A DNA stretch of 10,670 nucleotides from positions 1 through 10,670 of the forward strand of contig JAUZQH010000070.1 of assembly GCA_030951065.1 (NCBI GenBank). The letters are read 5' to 3'. The number at the start of each line of letters is the position of its first letter. Position 1 is the stretch's first letter. This document shows, piece by piece, positions 1 to 9,279 of the stretch. Position numbers and translations under genes: made by a program. The notes below the pieces were generated by a model that was not told the DNA's origin, made no database searches, and saw only the letters and a list, made by a program, of their open reading frames with translations. The stretch comes from Mariprofundus sp. Its GTDB lineage: Bacteria; Pseudomonadota; Zetaproteobacteria; Mariprofundales; Mariprofundaceae.

Positions 1-392
1 GCCTGTAATGGCGGATATCCTTTTTTTTTGCGCATACCGTTTATCGTGTTAATAATCAGCGGCCGGTTAATAATCCAGCATTCAAGACGGTATTTACCGG
101 GATAGTTCATCACCATCAGTCCGAACAGTATACTTAACAAACCCTGTCCGGGAGTGAACAGCATGATTATTCCAGCCAGGATCAGAAAAATTCCCAGTAG
201 ATTTTTAAGCCCCGCCAGCATCAGTACTACGACAGGGTGACGGGTTTCATCCGATATAGTATGTCGTTTATGATGGCTGAAATAATCCACAGGAATGCGC
301 ACCACAAACATACGCATTAAGATGTACCCAATAATCAGGCTAAGCAGCGAGATGATTACAATCCCGGCTGCATATTCATGAATATAATCCAT
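1..392 (-). CDS. Small membrane protein, PGPGW-like (C-terminus cut by window edge)
   Basis: Reading the minus strand from an ATG at 392 gives 130 open codons that run off the left edge, so the C-terminus is missing. Residues 9-31 form a hydrophobic helix, then a charged loop (about 36-52, rich in His and Arg), then a second hydrophobic stretch at about 54-79 leading into TPGQGLLSILFGLMVMNYPG (80-99). That block resembles the PGPGW family of putative inner-membrane proteins (LxPGPG-x-L-x-I-x-x-GL-x-x-L followed by a P-W/P-G turn); here the motif is PGQG. The tail after it is basic (RKKKGY). Function of the family is unknown to me. A GTG at 404 is an alternative start in the same frame; neither start has a clear Shine-Dalgarno. 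A TATAAG -10-like hexamer lies at 419-414. The reading frame is convincing by composition and membrane pattern; the family call is moderate. Confidence 0.7.
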   Translation of the reverse strand, partial: MDYIHEYAAGIVIISLLSLIIGYILMRMFVVRIPVDYFSHHKRHTISDETRHPVVVLMLAGLKNLLGIFLILAGIIMLFTPGQGLLSILFGLMVMNYPGKYRLECWIINRPLIINTINGMRKKKGYPPLQ

Positions 393-404
393 CCATATCT
401 GCAC

Positions 405-419
405 AAGCTAAAGCTTATA
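405..419 (-). promoter_or_regulatory. Possible -10 (TATAAG) with AAGCT/AGCTT inverted repeat
   Basis: On the minus strand TATAAG (419 to 414) lies about 22 bases before the ATG at 392. It overlaps an inverted repeat AAGCT-AA-AGCTT at 405-416, which could be an operator at a transcription start. No good -35 is present at 16-18 bases (TCACTT at 17), so this is only a candidate. Confidence 0.25.
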
Positions 420-420
420 C

Positions 421-582
421 ATTACAGGCTGATAGCAAGTGAAAAAAATCCACTCTTCCTACTGACCATATAGAACAATATTGACCTGTTTATCATCGGC
501 ATTGTGGCAGCGACGGAGATTACAGGCTTTCTGAAACCACTCGCACCTGACCCGTTGATTTAAGGACGGACTGATTACAGGC
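421..582. repeat. Three direct copies of ATTACAGGC (a fourth inverted at 1-9)
   Basis: The nine-base word ATTACAGGC occurs at 421-429, 519-527 and 574-582, and as its complement GCCTGTAAT at 1-9. The two middle copies share a tenth base (GATTACAGGC). Spacing is irregular (98 and 55 bases). No function is known; chance is possible but four copies in 600 bases is more than expected. Confidence 0.4.
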
Positions 583-602
583 AGGATGCCTTTAATCAGC
601 AT
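459..602 (-). other. Doubtful 47-codon reading frame after the CPXCG gene
   Basis: This frame runs from ATG at 602 to TAG at 459 and would encode 47 residues containing WFQKACNLRRCHNADDKQV and three cysteines. It is in the same frame as the upstream CPXCG gene, separated by tandem stop codons TGA TGA (638-633) and ten sense codons. A perfect AAGGAG sits immediately against the ATG, too close to serve it, though it would be well spaced for an ATT six bases further on. I do not recognise the product. It could be a small gene, a remnant of a longer protein, or chance. The rest of the 393-635 spacer shows no tRNA, terminator or other gene that I can support. Confidence 0.2.
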
Positions 603-635
603 CTCCTTAAATAGCTGATGATACGATTTTCCTCA

Positions 636-824
636 TCAATCATCTTCACGCCGAACTGATACTTCGATATCGTCGCCACAAGGCGTGACATCAACCTGCA
701 TCGTACAACAACAAACCTGACAGTCCTCAGTATAAGATTCGGCTTTACCTGTACGCTCAACCGTCAGTTCATTGCGTACACCACAATAAGGGCACAGCAT
801 CGTGATATATTCCAACGCGTCCAT
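636..824 (-). CDS. CPXCG motif-containing cysteine-rich protein
   Basis: The 62-residue product starts MDALEYITMLCPYCG and contains a CPYCG knuckle (C11, C14) followed about 25 residues later by DCQVCCC, then an acidic tail ending in RREDD. This is the pattern of the CPXCG cysteine-rich family, small proteins presumed to bind zinc through paired cysteine knuckles; their role is not established. The usual form of the second cluster is DCQVCCRP; here a third consecutive Cys replaces Arg. ATG 824 is chosen because AAGGTGG lies five bases upstream; GTG codons at 833 and 830 are in frame and would add three or two residues. The gene ends with two consecutive TGA codons. It lies about 200 bases downstream of purM, too far for tight coupling, and has a candidate promoter of its own. 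Confidence 0.85.
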   Translation of the reverse strand: MDALEYITMLCPYCGVRNELTVERTGKAESYTEDCQVCCCTMQVDVTPCGDDIEVSVRREDD

Positions 825-851
825 ATCCACCACCTTAAAGAATCCTTCATT

Positions 852-860
852 ATTTTAGCA
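852..860 (-). promoter_or_regulatory. Candidate extended -10 promoter for the CPXCG gene
   Basis: On the minus strand the bases from 860 to 852 read TGCTAAAAT, an extended -10 (TG-N-TAAAAT, one mismatch from TATAAT). Transcription would begin near 845, about 20 bases before the ATG at 824 and just upstream of its AAGGTGG. No good -35 is seen, which is usual for extended -10 promoters. Confidence 0.4.
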
Positions 861-920
861 TGAATTGAAATGATTCTATTCGTATGGCGACGATGCCTGT
901 TTATTACAAAAGGAGTTGTC

Positions 921-1000
921 ATGAAGCTCATGCTTGAGTTCATCCAATCGATATCGTGGATGTAATCCGCTACTGGCGCGGTGAAAGACAGGCTCAATGA
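921..1000 (+). other. Short plus-strand frame with strong RBS, apparently frame-broken
   Basis: A strong AAAGGAG (909-915) is followed six bases later by ATG 921, which encodes only MKLMLEFIQSISWM before TAA at 963. Another frame through the same place, open from 938 to TGA at 998-1000, reads IDIVDVIRYWRGERQAQ from 947 and looks protein-like. A shift of frame near 933-947 would join them into about 26 residues. It may be the remnant of a small gene, a leader peptide, or chance. It lies opposite to its neighbours in the purM-CPXCG spacer. A hairpin with arms CATCCA (941-946) and TGGATG (957-962) covers the junction. Nothing else in 834-1025 is supported except the CPXCG promoter. Confidence 0.2.
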
Positions 1001-1025
1001 TTCGTGACCAATCCCCGAAAATGTG

Positions 1026-2072
1026 TCAACCAATCAATGAAACGGCATCACCATCACGTTGATGAACTGTGCCGATCCGATATGTGGTTTCACCTGCTTC
1101 TTTCAGGACGGCTTCCACTTTGTCCACTTCGGATTCGGACAGGATCACGGCAAAACCGATGCCCATGTTAAAGGTACGATAGCGTTCGTCACGAGCCACA
1201 TCGGCAAAGCCGAGCAGATATTCGAATGCGGGTGGAACAGGCCATGCACTGACGTCAATGGTGACTGCCAGTTCATCGGTGAGTAGGCGTTCAAAATTGT
1301 CGAACATGCCACCGCCGGTGATATGGGAGAAACCGTGAATCTCTGCACCGGACTGCATCAATGCATTCACAGCCGGAACATAAAGACGGGTAGGGGACAA
1401 TACCCCTTCTACGGCTTTTCGACCATCGGATAGTACATCGTTATTCAAATCAGCTTTGCCAAGCTCAAGCAGCCTGCGAACCATCGAGAAACCATTGGAG
1501 TGAGGACCATTGGAAGCCAGACCGATAATGACATCACCAGCGGTAATTTTACTTCCATCCACCATTTTCGGCCTGTCTACAACTCCGACACAAAACCCAC
1601 CGATATCATAATGCCCCGGTGCATACATGCCCGGCATTTCGGCTGTTTCACCACCAACCAGCGAGCATTTACATGTTCGACATGCATCGGCAATACCTTC
1701 GACTACGCCCGCCAGTGTATCACCGGCCAATTTTCCTGTGGCCAGATAATCGAGGAAAAATAATGGCGTCGCTCCGAGTGCCGCCAGATCGTTCACACAC
1801 ATCGCAACCGCATCTATGCCGGCGACGTGTGGATGATCGTATTCCTGCAGCAATAACAGCTTGGTACCCACACCATCGGTGCCGGATACGAGTACAGGTT
1901 CTTCCATGTCTGCAAAATCAGGTTTGAACAGGCCGCCAAAACCGCCCAGCCCGGATAATACTTCCGGTCGCATAGTGCTGTTAACCGCTTTTTTAATGCG
2001 GCCTACAAATGCATTTCCGGCATCAATATCAACGCCGCAATCGGCGTAACTCAGAGATTTATTATCTGTCAC
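1026..2072 (-). CDS. purM: Phosphoribosylformylglycinamidine cyclo-ligase (AIR synthetase)
   Basis: This cytosolic enzyme closes the imidazole ring in purine synthesis, converting formylglycinamidine ribonucleotide and ATP to aminoimidazole ribonucleotide. The 348-residue length is normal for bacterial PurM. Visible family motifs are YADCGVDIDAGN (9-20), LGGFGGLF (42-49), SGTDGVGTK (63-71), the long block from AGIDAVAMCVNDL to FFLDYLATGKL (84-115), GGETAEMPGMY (140-150), then SNGPHSNGFS and HITGGGMFDNF in the C-terminal AIRS domain. The start is GTG 2072, with AAGGGA six bases upstream. It begins 20 bases after the gyrB stop, so it is probably cotranscribed with the replication genes and may rely on their promoter; no promoter is evident in that gap. 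No intrinsic terminator is visible after its stop. purM is more often next to purN, so its place here is notable. Confidence 0.97.
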   Translation of the reverse strand: MTDNKSLSYADCGVDIDAGNAFVGRIKKAVNSTMRPEVLSGLGGFGGLFKPDFADMEEPVLVSGTDGVGTKLLLLQEYDHPHVAGIDAVAMCVNDLAALGATPLFFLDYLATGKLAGDTLAGVVEGIADACRTCKCSLVGGETAEMPGMYAPGHYDIGGFCVGVVDRPKMVDGSKITAGDVIIGLASNGPHSNGFSMVRRLLELGKADLNNDVLSDGRKAVEGVLSPTRLYVPAVNALMQSGAEIHGFSHITGGGMFDNFERLLTDELAVTIDVSAWPVPPAFEYLLGFADVARDERYRTFNMGIGFAVILSESEVDKVEAVLKEAGETTYRIGTVHQRDGDAVSLIG

Positions 2073-2092
2073 AGCTGTTCCCTTATACCCTG

Positions 2093-5682
<3,590 letters not shown>

Positions 5683-5694
5683 GTACAACTCAAT

Positions 5695-6795
5695 CTAAAT
5701 CCTCATCGGCATAATCACATGCCTGGATTGAACATCATCTTCACCACTAATGAGTACAGGAGACAGTTCATCTTTCAAATCAATACGAACATTGGCTGAA
5801 CGGATAGCGCCAAGCGTATCTCTCAAATAACGACCATTGAATCCAATCGCTGTTTCCTGGCCATTATAATCTGCCTCAATATGCTCTTCGGCTTCTTCCT
5901 GTTCTGTATTATGCGCAGAAATATCCAGACCCTGCTCGCTGAATACCAAACGGATATCATGGGTAAATTCATTCGCAACGATCATGCTGCGCCGTAGCAC
6001 CTGATCAAATTCACTACGGGCAATAATGACTCTGGCCGGATTATTGGCAGGGATCACATCCTGATACACAGGGAAACGCGCATCAATCAATTTGGATGTA
6101 AGAATATTGGAACCTGCGACGATACGAATCTGACGCTCCCCGAGGAAAATCTCAATCTGTTCCTGACGCTCTTCACTCAGTTTCCGGATTTCCATCACTG
6201 CTTTTCTCGGAACAATACATTTTCTCGCTTCTACAGACTGTTCCAGCCTGATTTCAGACAAAGCCAATCTGTGCCCATCGGTAGTTACCAAGCGTAACAT
6301 CTGTTCAGCATCCACTTCAAACAGTGTGCCTGTCAGATATTTGCGTGTTTCATCCGTGGACATTGCAAAACTTGTAGCCGTTATCATATCGGCCAATGTC
6401 AGGCCGGATACAGAGAGAGATATTTCACTGGGTTCTTCAGTCAGGGAGGGGTATTCATCGGCAGGCAGTGATGTAACCCGAAAACGGGATCGGCCGCTGC
6501 GAATAGAAACAAAATTATCACCGGTTTCCATAATTACATCCTGTTCAGGATCCAGTTCCTTGATAATATCGAACAATTTACGCGCTGAAACGGTGATTGA
6601 ACCTGTCTGCTTGACCTGGGCTTCTGCCTGACTGTGAAGCCCTACTTCCAAATCGGTTGCTGTTATCAACAGCCTGTCATCTTTGGCTTCAAGTAATAAA
6701 TTAGCCAGAATAGGAATGGTATGACGCTTCTCCACAATGCTCTGGCAGCGCTGTACAGCCTGTAACAGAGAAGCTCTGGACAATGTTATCTTCAT
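5695..6795 (-). CDS. dnaN: DNA polymerase III beta subunit (sliding clamp)
   Basis: The clamp encircles DNA as a dimer and tethers polymerase III and many repair proteins. The 366-residue product has the normal length for three repeated clamp domains (about 1-120, 121-245, 246-366). The N-terminus MKITLSRASLLQAVQ and the block RHTIPILANLLLEA are typical, as is the C-terminus HVIMPMRI, which forms part of the partner-binding cleft. The ATG at 6795 has GAGGAA seven bases upstream. It is the first gene after the candidate origin in the minus-strand block and is followed closely by recF. A promoter must lie in the origin region; TAGAAT on the minus strand within the dyad near 6890 and TATATT near 6830 are only weak -10 candidates. 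Confidence 0.99.
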   Translation of the reverse strand: MKITLSRASLLQAVQRCQSIVEKRHTIPILANLLLEAKDDRLLITATDLEVGLHSQAEAQVKQTGSITVSARKLFDIIKELDPEQDVIMETGDNFVSIRSGRSRFRVTSLPADEYPSLTEEPSEISLSVSGLTLADMITATSFAMSTDETRKYLTGTLFEVDAEQMLRLVTTDGHRLALSEIRLEQSVEARKCIVPRKAVMEIRKLSEERQEQIEIFLGERQIRIVAGSNILTSKLIDARFPVYQDVIPANNPARVIIARSEFDQVLRRSMIVANEFTHDIRLVFSEQGLDISAHNTEQEEAEEHIEADYNGQETAIGFNGRYLRDTLGAIRSANVRIDLKDELSPVLISGEDDVQSRHVIMPMRI

Positions 6796-6848
6796 ACTGA
6801 CTTCCTCTTTCTCTTTTATTTAAAAAATATAGTCATCATCATAGGTGC

Positions 6849-6866
6849 TGTGGATAGTGTGGATAA
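6849..6866 (-). promoter_or_regulatory. Two abutting DnaA boxes
   Basis: On the plus strand TGTGGATAG (6849-6857) is followed without a gap by TGTGGATAA (6858-6866). Read on the minus strand these are TTATCCACA, the perfect box, and CTATCCACA, one mismatch. They face the AT-rich tract and would place two DnaA molecules one after the other. Confidence 0.85.
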
Positions 6867-6879
6867 CCATTTATTTCCC

Positions 6880-6908
6880 TGTAATTCTATCATCTTGATA
6901 GGGTTACA
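6880..6908. repeat. 29-base dyad inside the candidate origin
   Basis: Arms TGTAA (6880-6884) and TTACA (6904-6908) enclose CTATCA (6887-6892) and TGATAG (6896-6901) around a TCT centre. The two bases between the arms on each side are TT and GG, which would pair as U-G in a plus-strand RNA, giving a 13-pair stem. It lies between DnaA boxes and may bind a regulator or form a cruciform. No T-run follows, so it is not a standard terminator. Confidence 0.6.
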
Positions 6909-6946
6909 ATAATGTGAACAACGACAACTACTCCCTGTACATAATA

Positions 6947-6955
6947 TGTGGATAA
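6947..6955 (-). promoter_or_regulatory. DnaA box
   Basis: TGTGGATAA on the plus strand is the perfect box TTATCCACA on the minus strand, in the same orientation as the tandem pair about 80 bases away. Confidence 0.8.
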
Positions 6956-7053
6956 CTGAACATTACGGTGCCCAGTTTATCGTTCAACCACTTTATACTC
7001 AAACCATCCACAGGCCATGAGGCCCCTTATGAACATGATATGAACGCTTTGGA

Positions 7054-8370
7054 TTATTGTTTCAGCAATGCAATAATCCGGCCCATTTCTTCATCAAAAT
7101 CATCTGATTCTTCACGCATCTTTTTAATTTTTCGAACAGCATGCAATACAGTGGTGTGGTCCCGACCACCAAACTGGCTACCAATTTCAGGCAGGGACTG
7201 GGTTGTCAGGTCTTTGCTGGCATACATAGCAATTTGCCGGGGATAGGCAACATTTTTACTGCGTTTGCTGGAAGTCATCTCTCTGATATTGATATTGAAA
7301 TAGGAAGCAACCTTTTTCTGGATATCTGCAATAGAAATCGCGCGCACTTCTTCATGCAATAAATCACGCAAAACATGGCGGGCAAATGTGATATCGATTG
7401 TACGGCCTGTCAGGGTGGCGTGGGCGGTTAGACGGGTCAGAGCTCCTTCGAGTTCGCGTACATTGTTGGTAATCCGGGAAGCCAGCAGATGGGCGACATC
7501 TTCATCCAGCATAATACCTGCCAGTTCGGCTTTACTGCTCAGAATTGCCAATCGGGTTTCCAGATCGGGAGCCTGTATATCTGCAACCAACCCCCAGTTG
7601 AACCGGGAACGTAGTCGCTCCATAAGATTGGTCAGTTCACGAGGGCTTCTGTCTGAAGTCAGAATAATCTGTTTTTTTATTTCATACAGAGCGTTAAAGG
7701 TATGAAAGAACTCCTCCTGAGTACGATCCTTTCCGGCAATAAACTGGATATCATCGATAATCAACACATCGACCTGACGATATTGATTTCGGAACTGATC
7801 GGTGGAACCGTTACGGATAGCCTGGATGAGTTCATTGGTGAACCGTTCCCCGGTTCTGTAGGCAATACGGATATGATCGCAATTGATCAGGGAATTGGCG
7901 ACAGCATTAATCAGATGTGTTTTACCCAGACCAACACCACCGTAGAGGTAAAGGGGGTTATAAATCTCACCGGGTTTATCCGCGACCGCGCGACAGGCAG
8001 CGTGGCAGAATTCATTGCCGGAACCCACAACGAAATTGTCAAATGTGAAACGGGGGTCGATAAAGCCATCGACCTGCGATGGCTTCGAAACAGCAGTTTG
8101 TTGCGACGTTTCAGAATCTTCGTCCAGTGAAGGGTCGATCAGATAAGACACGGCCATATCTGTCCCTGAAACCTGTTTTGTCAGGGTGGATATTTTCTCT
8201 CCGTAGTTGTTTTTCAAGCCATCGAGGAAAAAACGGCTGGGCACCTTGATGACAAGCTGTTGACCATCACAGTGTGCCGATAATGAACGTATCCAGGCAT
8301 CAAACCGGGATGCCGGAATCTCCTCCTTCAGTAAGTCTGAAACATGTTGCCAGATTGATTCATTGTTCAT
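7054..8370 (-). CDS. dnaA: Chromosomal replication initiator protein DnaA
   Basis: DnaA is the AAA+ initiator that binds 9-base boxes and melts the origin. The 438-residue product has domain I (about 1-75, beginning MNNESIWQHVSDLLKEE), a variable linker (about 78-105), Walker A GGVGLGKT (144-151), Walker B DVLIIDD (201-207), the ERLRSRF arginine-finger block (about 251-257), and the domain IV helix-turn-helix signature from SKRSKNVAYPRQIA to GGRDHTTVLHA (368-411). The frame stays open to 8469, but the extra N-terminal residues do not resemble DnaA and would cover both promoters. ATG 8370 fits the family N-terminus; ATG 8379 is three codons upstream. Neither has a strong ribosome site (AGG is 11 bases from 8370). 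It is divergent from rpmH and followed by the candidate origin. Confidence 0.98.
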   Translation of the reverse strand: MNNESIWQHVSDLLKEEIPASRFDAWIRSLSAHCDGQQLVIKVPSRFFLDGLKNNYGEKISTLTKQVSGTDMAVSYLIDPSLDEDSETSQQTAVSKPSQVDGFIDPRFTFDNFVVGSGNEFCHAACRAVADKPGEIYNPLYLYGGVGLGKTHLINAVANSLINCDHIRIAYRTGERFTNELIQAIRNGSTDQFRNQYRQVDVLIIDDIQFIAGKDRTQEEFFHTFNALYEIKKQIILTSDRSPRELTNLMERLRSRFNWGLVADIQAPDLETRLAILSSKAELAGIMLDEDVAHLLASRITNNVRELEGALTRLTAHATLTGRTIDITFARHVLRDLLHEEVRAISIADIQKKVASYFNINIREMTSSKRSKNVAYPRQIAMYASKDLTTQSLPEIGSQFGGRDHTTVLHAVRKIKKMREESDDFDEEMGRIIALLKQ

Positions 8371-8441
8371 AGTAACCATTGCCTGAATAGTACATGCATC
8401 ATACTTATCATCCAGTCCTGCTAAGGGTTTAAGAAGTTTTC

Positions 8442-8469
8442 TTGACATAAAGAAGCTAGTATTTATCAT
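8442..8469 (+). promoter_or_regulatory. Sigma-70 promoter for rpmH
   Basis: A perfect TTGACA (8442-8447) lies 16 bases before TATCAT (8464-8469), one mismatch from TATAAT. The start would be near 8476, leaving about 35 bases of leader before rpmH. It probably drives rpmH-rnpA-yidD and perhaps yidC. Confidence 0.75.
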
Positions 8470-8488
8470 GCGCGACCCTTTTTAGCAA
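8460..8488 (-). promoter_or_regulatory. Candidate sigma-70 promoter for dnaA
   Basis: On the minus strand TTGCTA (8488-8483) and TAAATA (8465-8460) are 17 bases apart. Transcription would start near 8453, giving a leader of about 80 bases. Its -10 overlaps the -10 of the rpmH promoter. A second candidate -10, TATGAT (8403-8398), has a poor -35. Confidence 0.45.
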
Positions 8489-8510
8489 CCTTGGGAACAG
8501 GAGATAAACC

Positions 8511-8645
8511 ATGAGCTTTACCTATAAGCCAAGCCGAATTCGCCGAGCACGCCGCCATGGTTTTCGTGCGCGTATGGCAACCCGATCGGGCCGTGCTGTG
8601 ATCAATCGTCGCCGTGCCAAAGGTCGTAAACGGCTGTCAGCCTGA
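8511..8645 (+). CDS. rpmH: 50S ribosomal protein L34
   Basis: The 44-residue, strongly basic product ends [18 protein letters not shown] and contains [16 protein letters not shown], the L34 hallmark; 44-46 residues is the usual size. L34 sits in the large subunit bound to 23S rRNA. AGGAGAT seven bases before ATG 8511 is a strong ribosome site. It is too short to stand out by length alone but is clear by homology. The stop TGA (8643-8645) overlaps the likely first codon of rnpA. Confidence 0.98.
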   Translation: MSFTYKPSRIRRARRHGFRARMATRSGRAVINRRRAKGRKRLSA

Positions 8646-8998
8646 TTTCATCGCATCTGCGATTTCCTAAATCGTATCGGTTACGGTCAAAAGCCGATTT
8701 TTCCTCGATACGAAAAGGTAAAAGAATCAAGGTGGGACACCTCCGCATCATTTATCGAACGAATCAACTGGAACATTGTCGTTTGGGTTTGGCAGTATCC
8801 AGAAAATATGGCAATGCTGTGCAGAGAAACAGATTAAAGCGGCAATTAAGAAATACTTTTCGAACGAGCGATTGTCATGCTATGGGTGTTGATATGCTGA
8901 TTGTTCCAGCCACAAACGCTAGCCAGATGCAATTCCCGGCCAATGATTTGGTGCAGGCTATAGCCACGATTCGTCGCAAACTTGCATCTTCAGTATGA
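8642..8998 (+). CDS. rnpA: Ribonuclease P protein component (non-ATG start)
   Basis: RnpA is the basic protein subunit that helps the RNase P RNA bind and cleave precursor tRNA. The frame encodes [14 protein letters not shown] (7-20), the conserved N-terminus, then [19 protein letters not shown] (46-64) with the RNR signature, and KRQLRNTFR. From CTG 8642 the product is 118 residues, the usual length. No ATG, GTG or TTG occurs in this frame between a TAA at 8627-8629 inside rpmH and GTG 8732; starting at GTG 8732 would leave 88 residues and lose the conserved N-terminus. CTG 8642 forms a CTGA overlap with the rpmH stop; ATT 8645 and CTG 8657 are alternatives. A sequencing error that destroyed an ATG (ATT for ATG at 8645) is also possible. 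The 3' end overlaps yidD by ATGA. Confidence 0.9.
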   Translation: MISSHLRFPKSYRLRSKADFSSIRKGKRIKVGHLRIIYRTNQLEHCRLGLAVSRKYGNAVQRNRLKRQLRNTFRTSDCHAMGVDMLIVPATNASQMQFPANDLVQAIATIRRKLASSV

Positions 8999-9207
8999 TG
9001 AAAAAAATATTTGCATCGCTGGTTCGTTTCTACCAACTGCTTATTTCACCTATAGTTCCGAACCATTGTGCCCATATGCCAAGTTGTTCACACTACATGA
9101 TTGAGGCTATTCAGAGATATGGCGCGTTACGTGGCATTTGGCTTGGCGCCAAACGTCTGTTACGTTGCCACCCGTTTTCAAAAGGTGGTTATGATCCGGT
9201 TCCATGA
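8995..9207 (+). CDS. yidD: Membrane protein insertion efficiency factor YidD
   Basis: YidD is a small protein associated with the inner membrane that aids YidC-dependent insertion. The 70-residue product has an amphipathic N-terminal helix ([17 protein letters not shown]), the [11 protein letters not shown] block (29-39), KRLLRCHPF and the C-terminal GGYDPVP. Cysteines C25, C31 and C58 match the family. The usual CR(F/Y)xPSCS is CAHMPSCS here. ATG 8995 overlaps the rnpA stop by ATGA; the next codon (8998) is also ATG. The order rnpA-yidD-yidC is the common one. Confidence 0.96.
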   Translation: MMKKIFASLVRFYQLLISPIVPNHCAHMPSCSHYMIEAIQRYGALRGIWLGAKRLLRCHPFSKGGYDPVP

Positions 9208-9234
9208 TAAATTCATGGCATATAAATATTTATA
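9202..9234. repeat. Hairpin over the yidD stop and adjacent 14-base palindrome
   Basis: CCATGA (9202-9207) pairs with TCATGG (9213-9218) across TAAAT, so the arm includes the yidD stop. Two bases further on, 9221-9234 is the perfect palindrome TATAAATATTTATA. The stem is short and A+T-rich; it is not a convincing terminator. It may be a regulator site or part of a promoter for yidC. Confidence 0.5.
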
Positions 9235-9279
9235 AATCAATAACTTAGATAATCGATTGGCGATTTCAGGGAGAATAAT

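Larger units (their letters stand above)
6796..7053. other. Candidate chromosomal replication origin (oriC)
   Basis: The 258-base gap between dnaA and dnaN carries no gene. It holds two abutting DnaA boxes (6849-6866), a perfect box at 6947-6955, weaker matches at 6913-6921 (TGTGAACAA), 6993-7001 (TTATACTCA) and 7004-7012 (CCATCCACA), and a strong dyad (6880-6908). An AT-rich tract at about 6807-6832 beside the tandem boxes could be the unwinding element; TCATCATCAT (6833-6842) separates them. The AT-rich tract also overlaps the dnaN leader. Position and box content support oriC; activity is inferred. Confidence 0.75.

Noticed and set aside
1000..1029. Perfect TTGACA on the minus strand (1029-1024) as a promoter for the CPXCG gene
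   Set aside because: No acceptable -10 occurs at 15-19 bases; the hexamer overlaps the purM stop and may be chance.
764..1033. 89-codon minus-strand frame over the purM-CPXCG spacer
   Set aside because: It overlaps the well-supported CPXCG gene in another frame and its composition (runs of H, R, W and I without a domain pattern) looks like a shadow.
7013..7024. GGCC-ATGA-GGCC hairpin after dnaA as a terminator
   Set aside because: The stem is only four pairs and no T-run follows on either strand.
8371..8469. Extended dnaA start at 8469
   Set aside because: The extra 33 residues do not resemble DnaA domain I and would overlap both the rpmH and dnaA promoter elements; MNNESIWQHV at 8370 fits the family.
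8732..8998. Short rnpA from GTG 8732
   Set aside because: It would omit the conserved [14 protein letters not shown] block that is encoded in frame immediately upstream.
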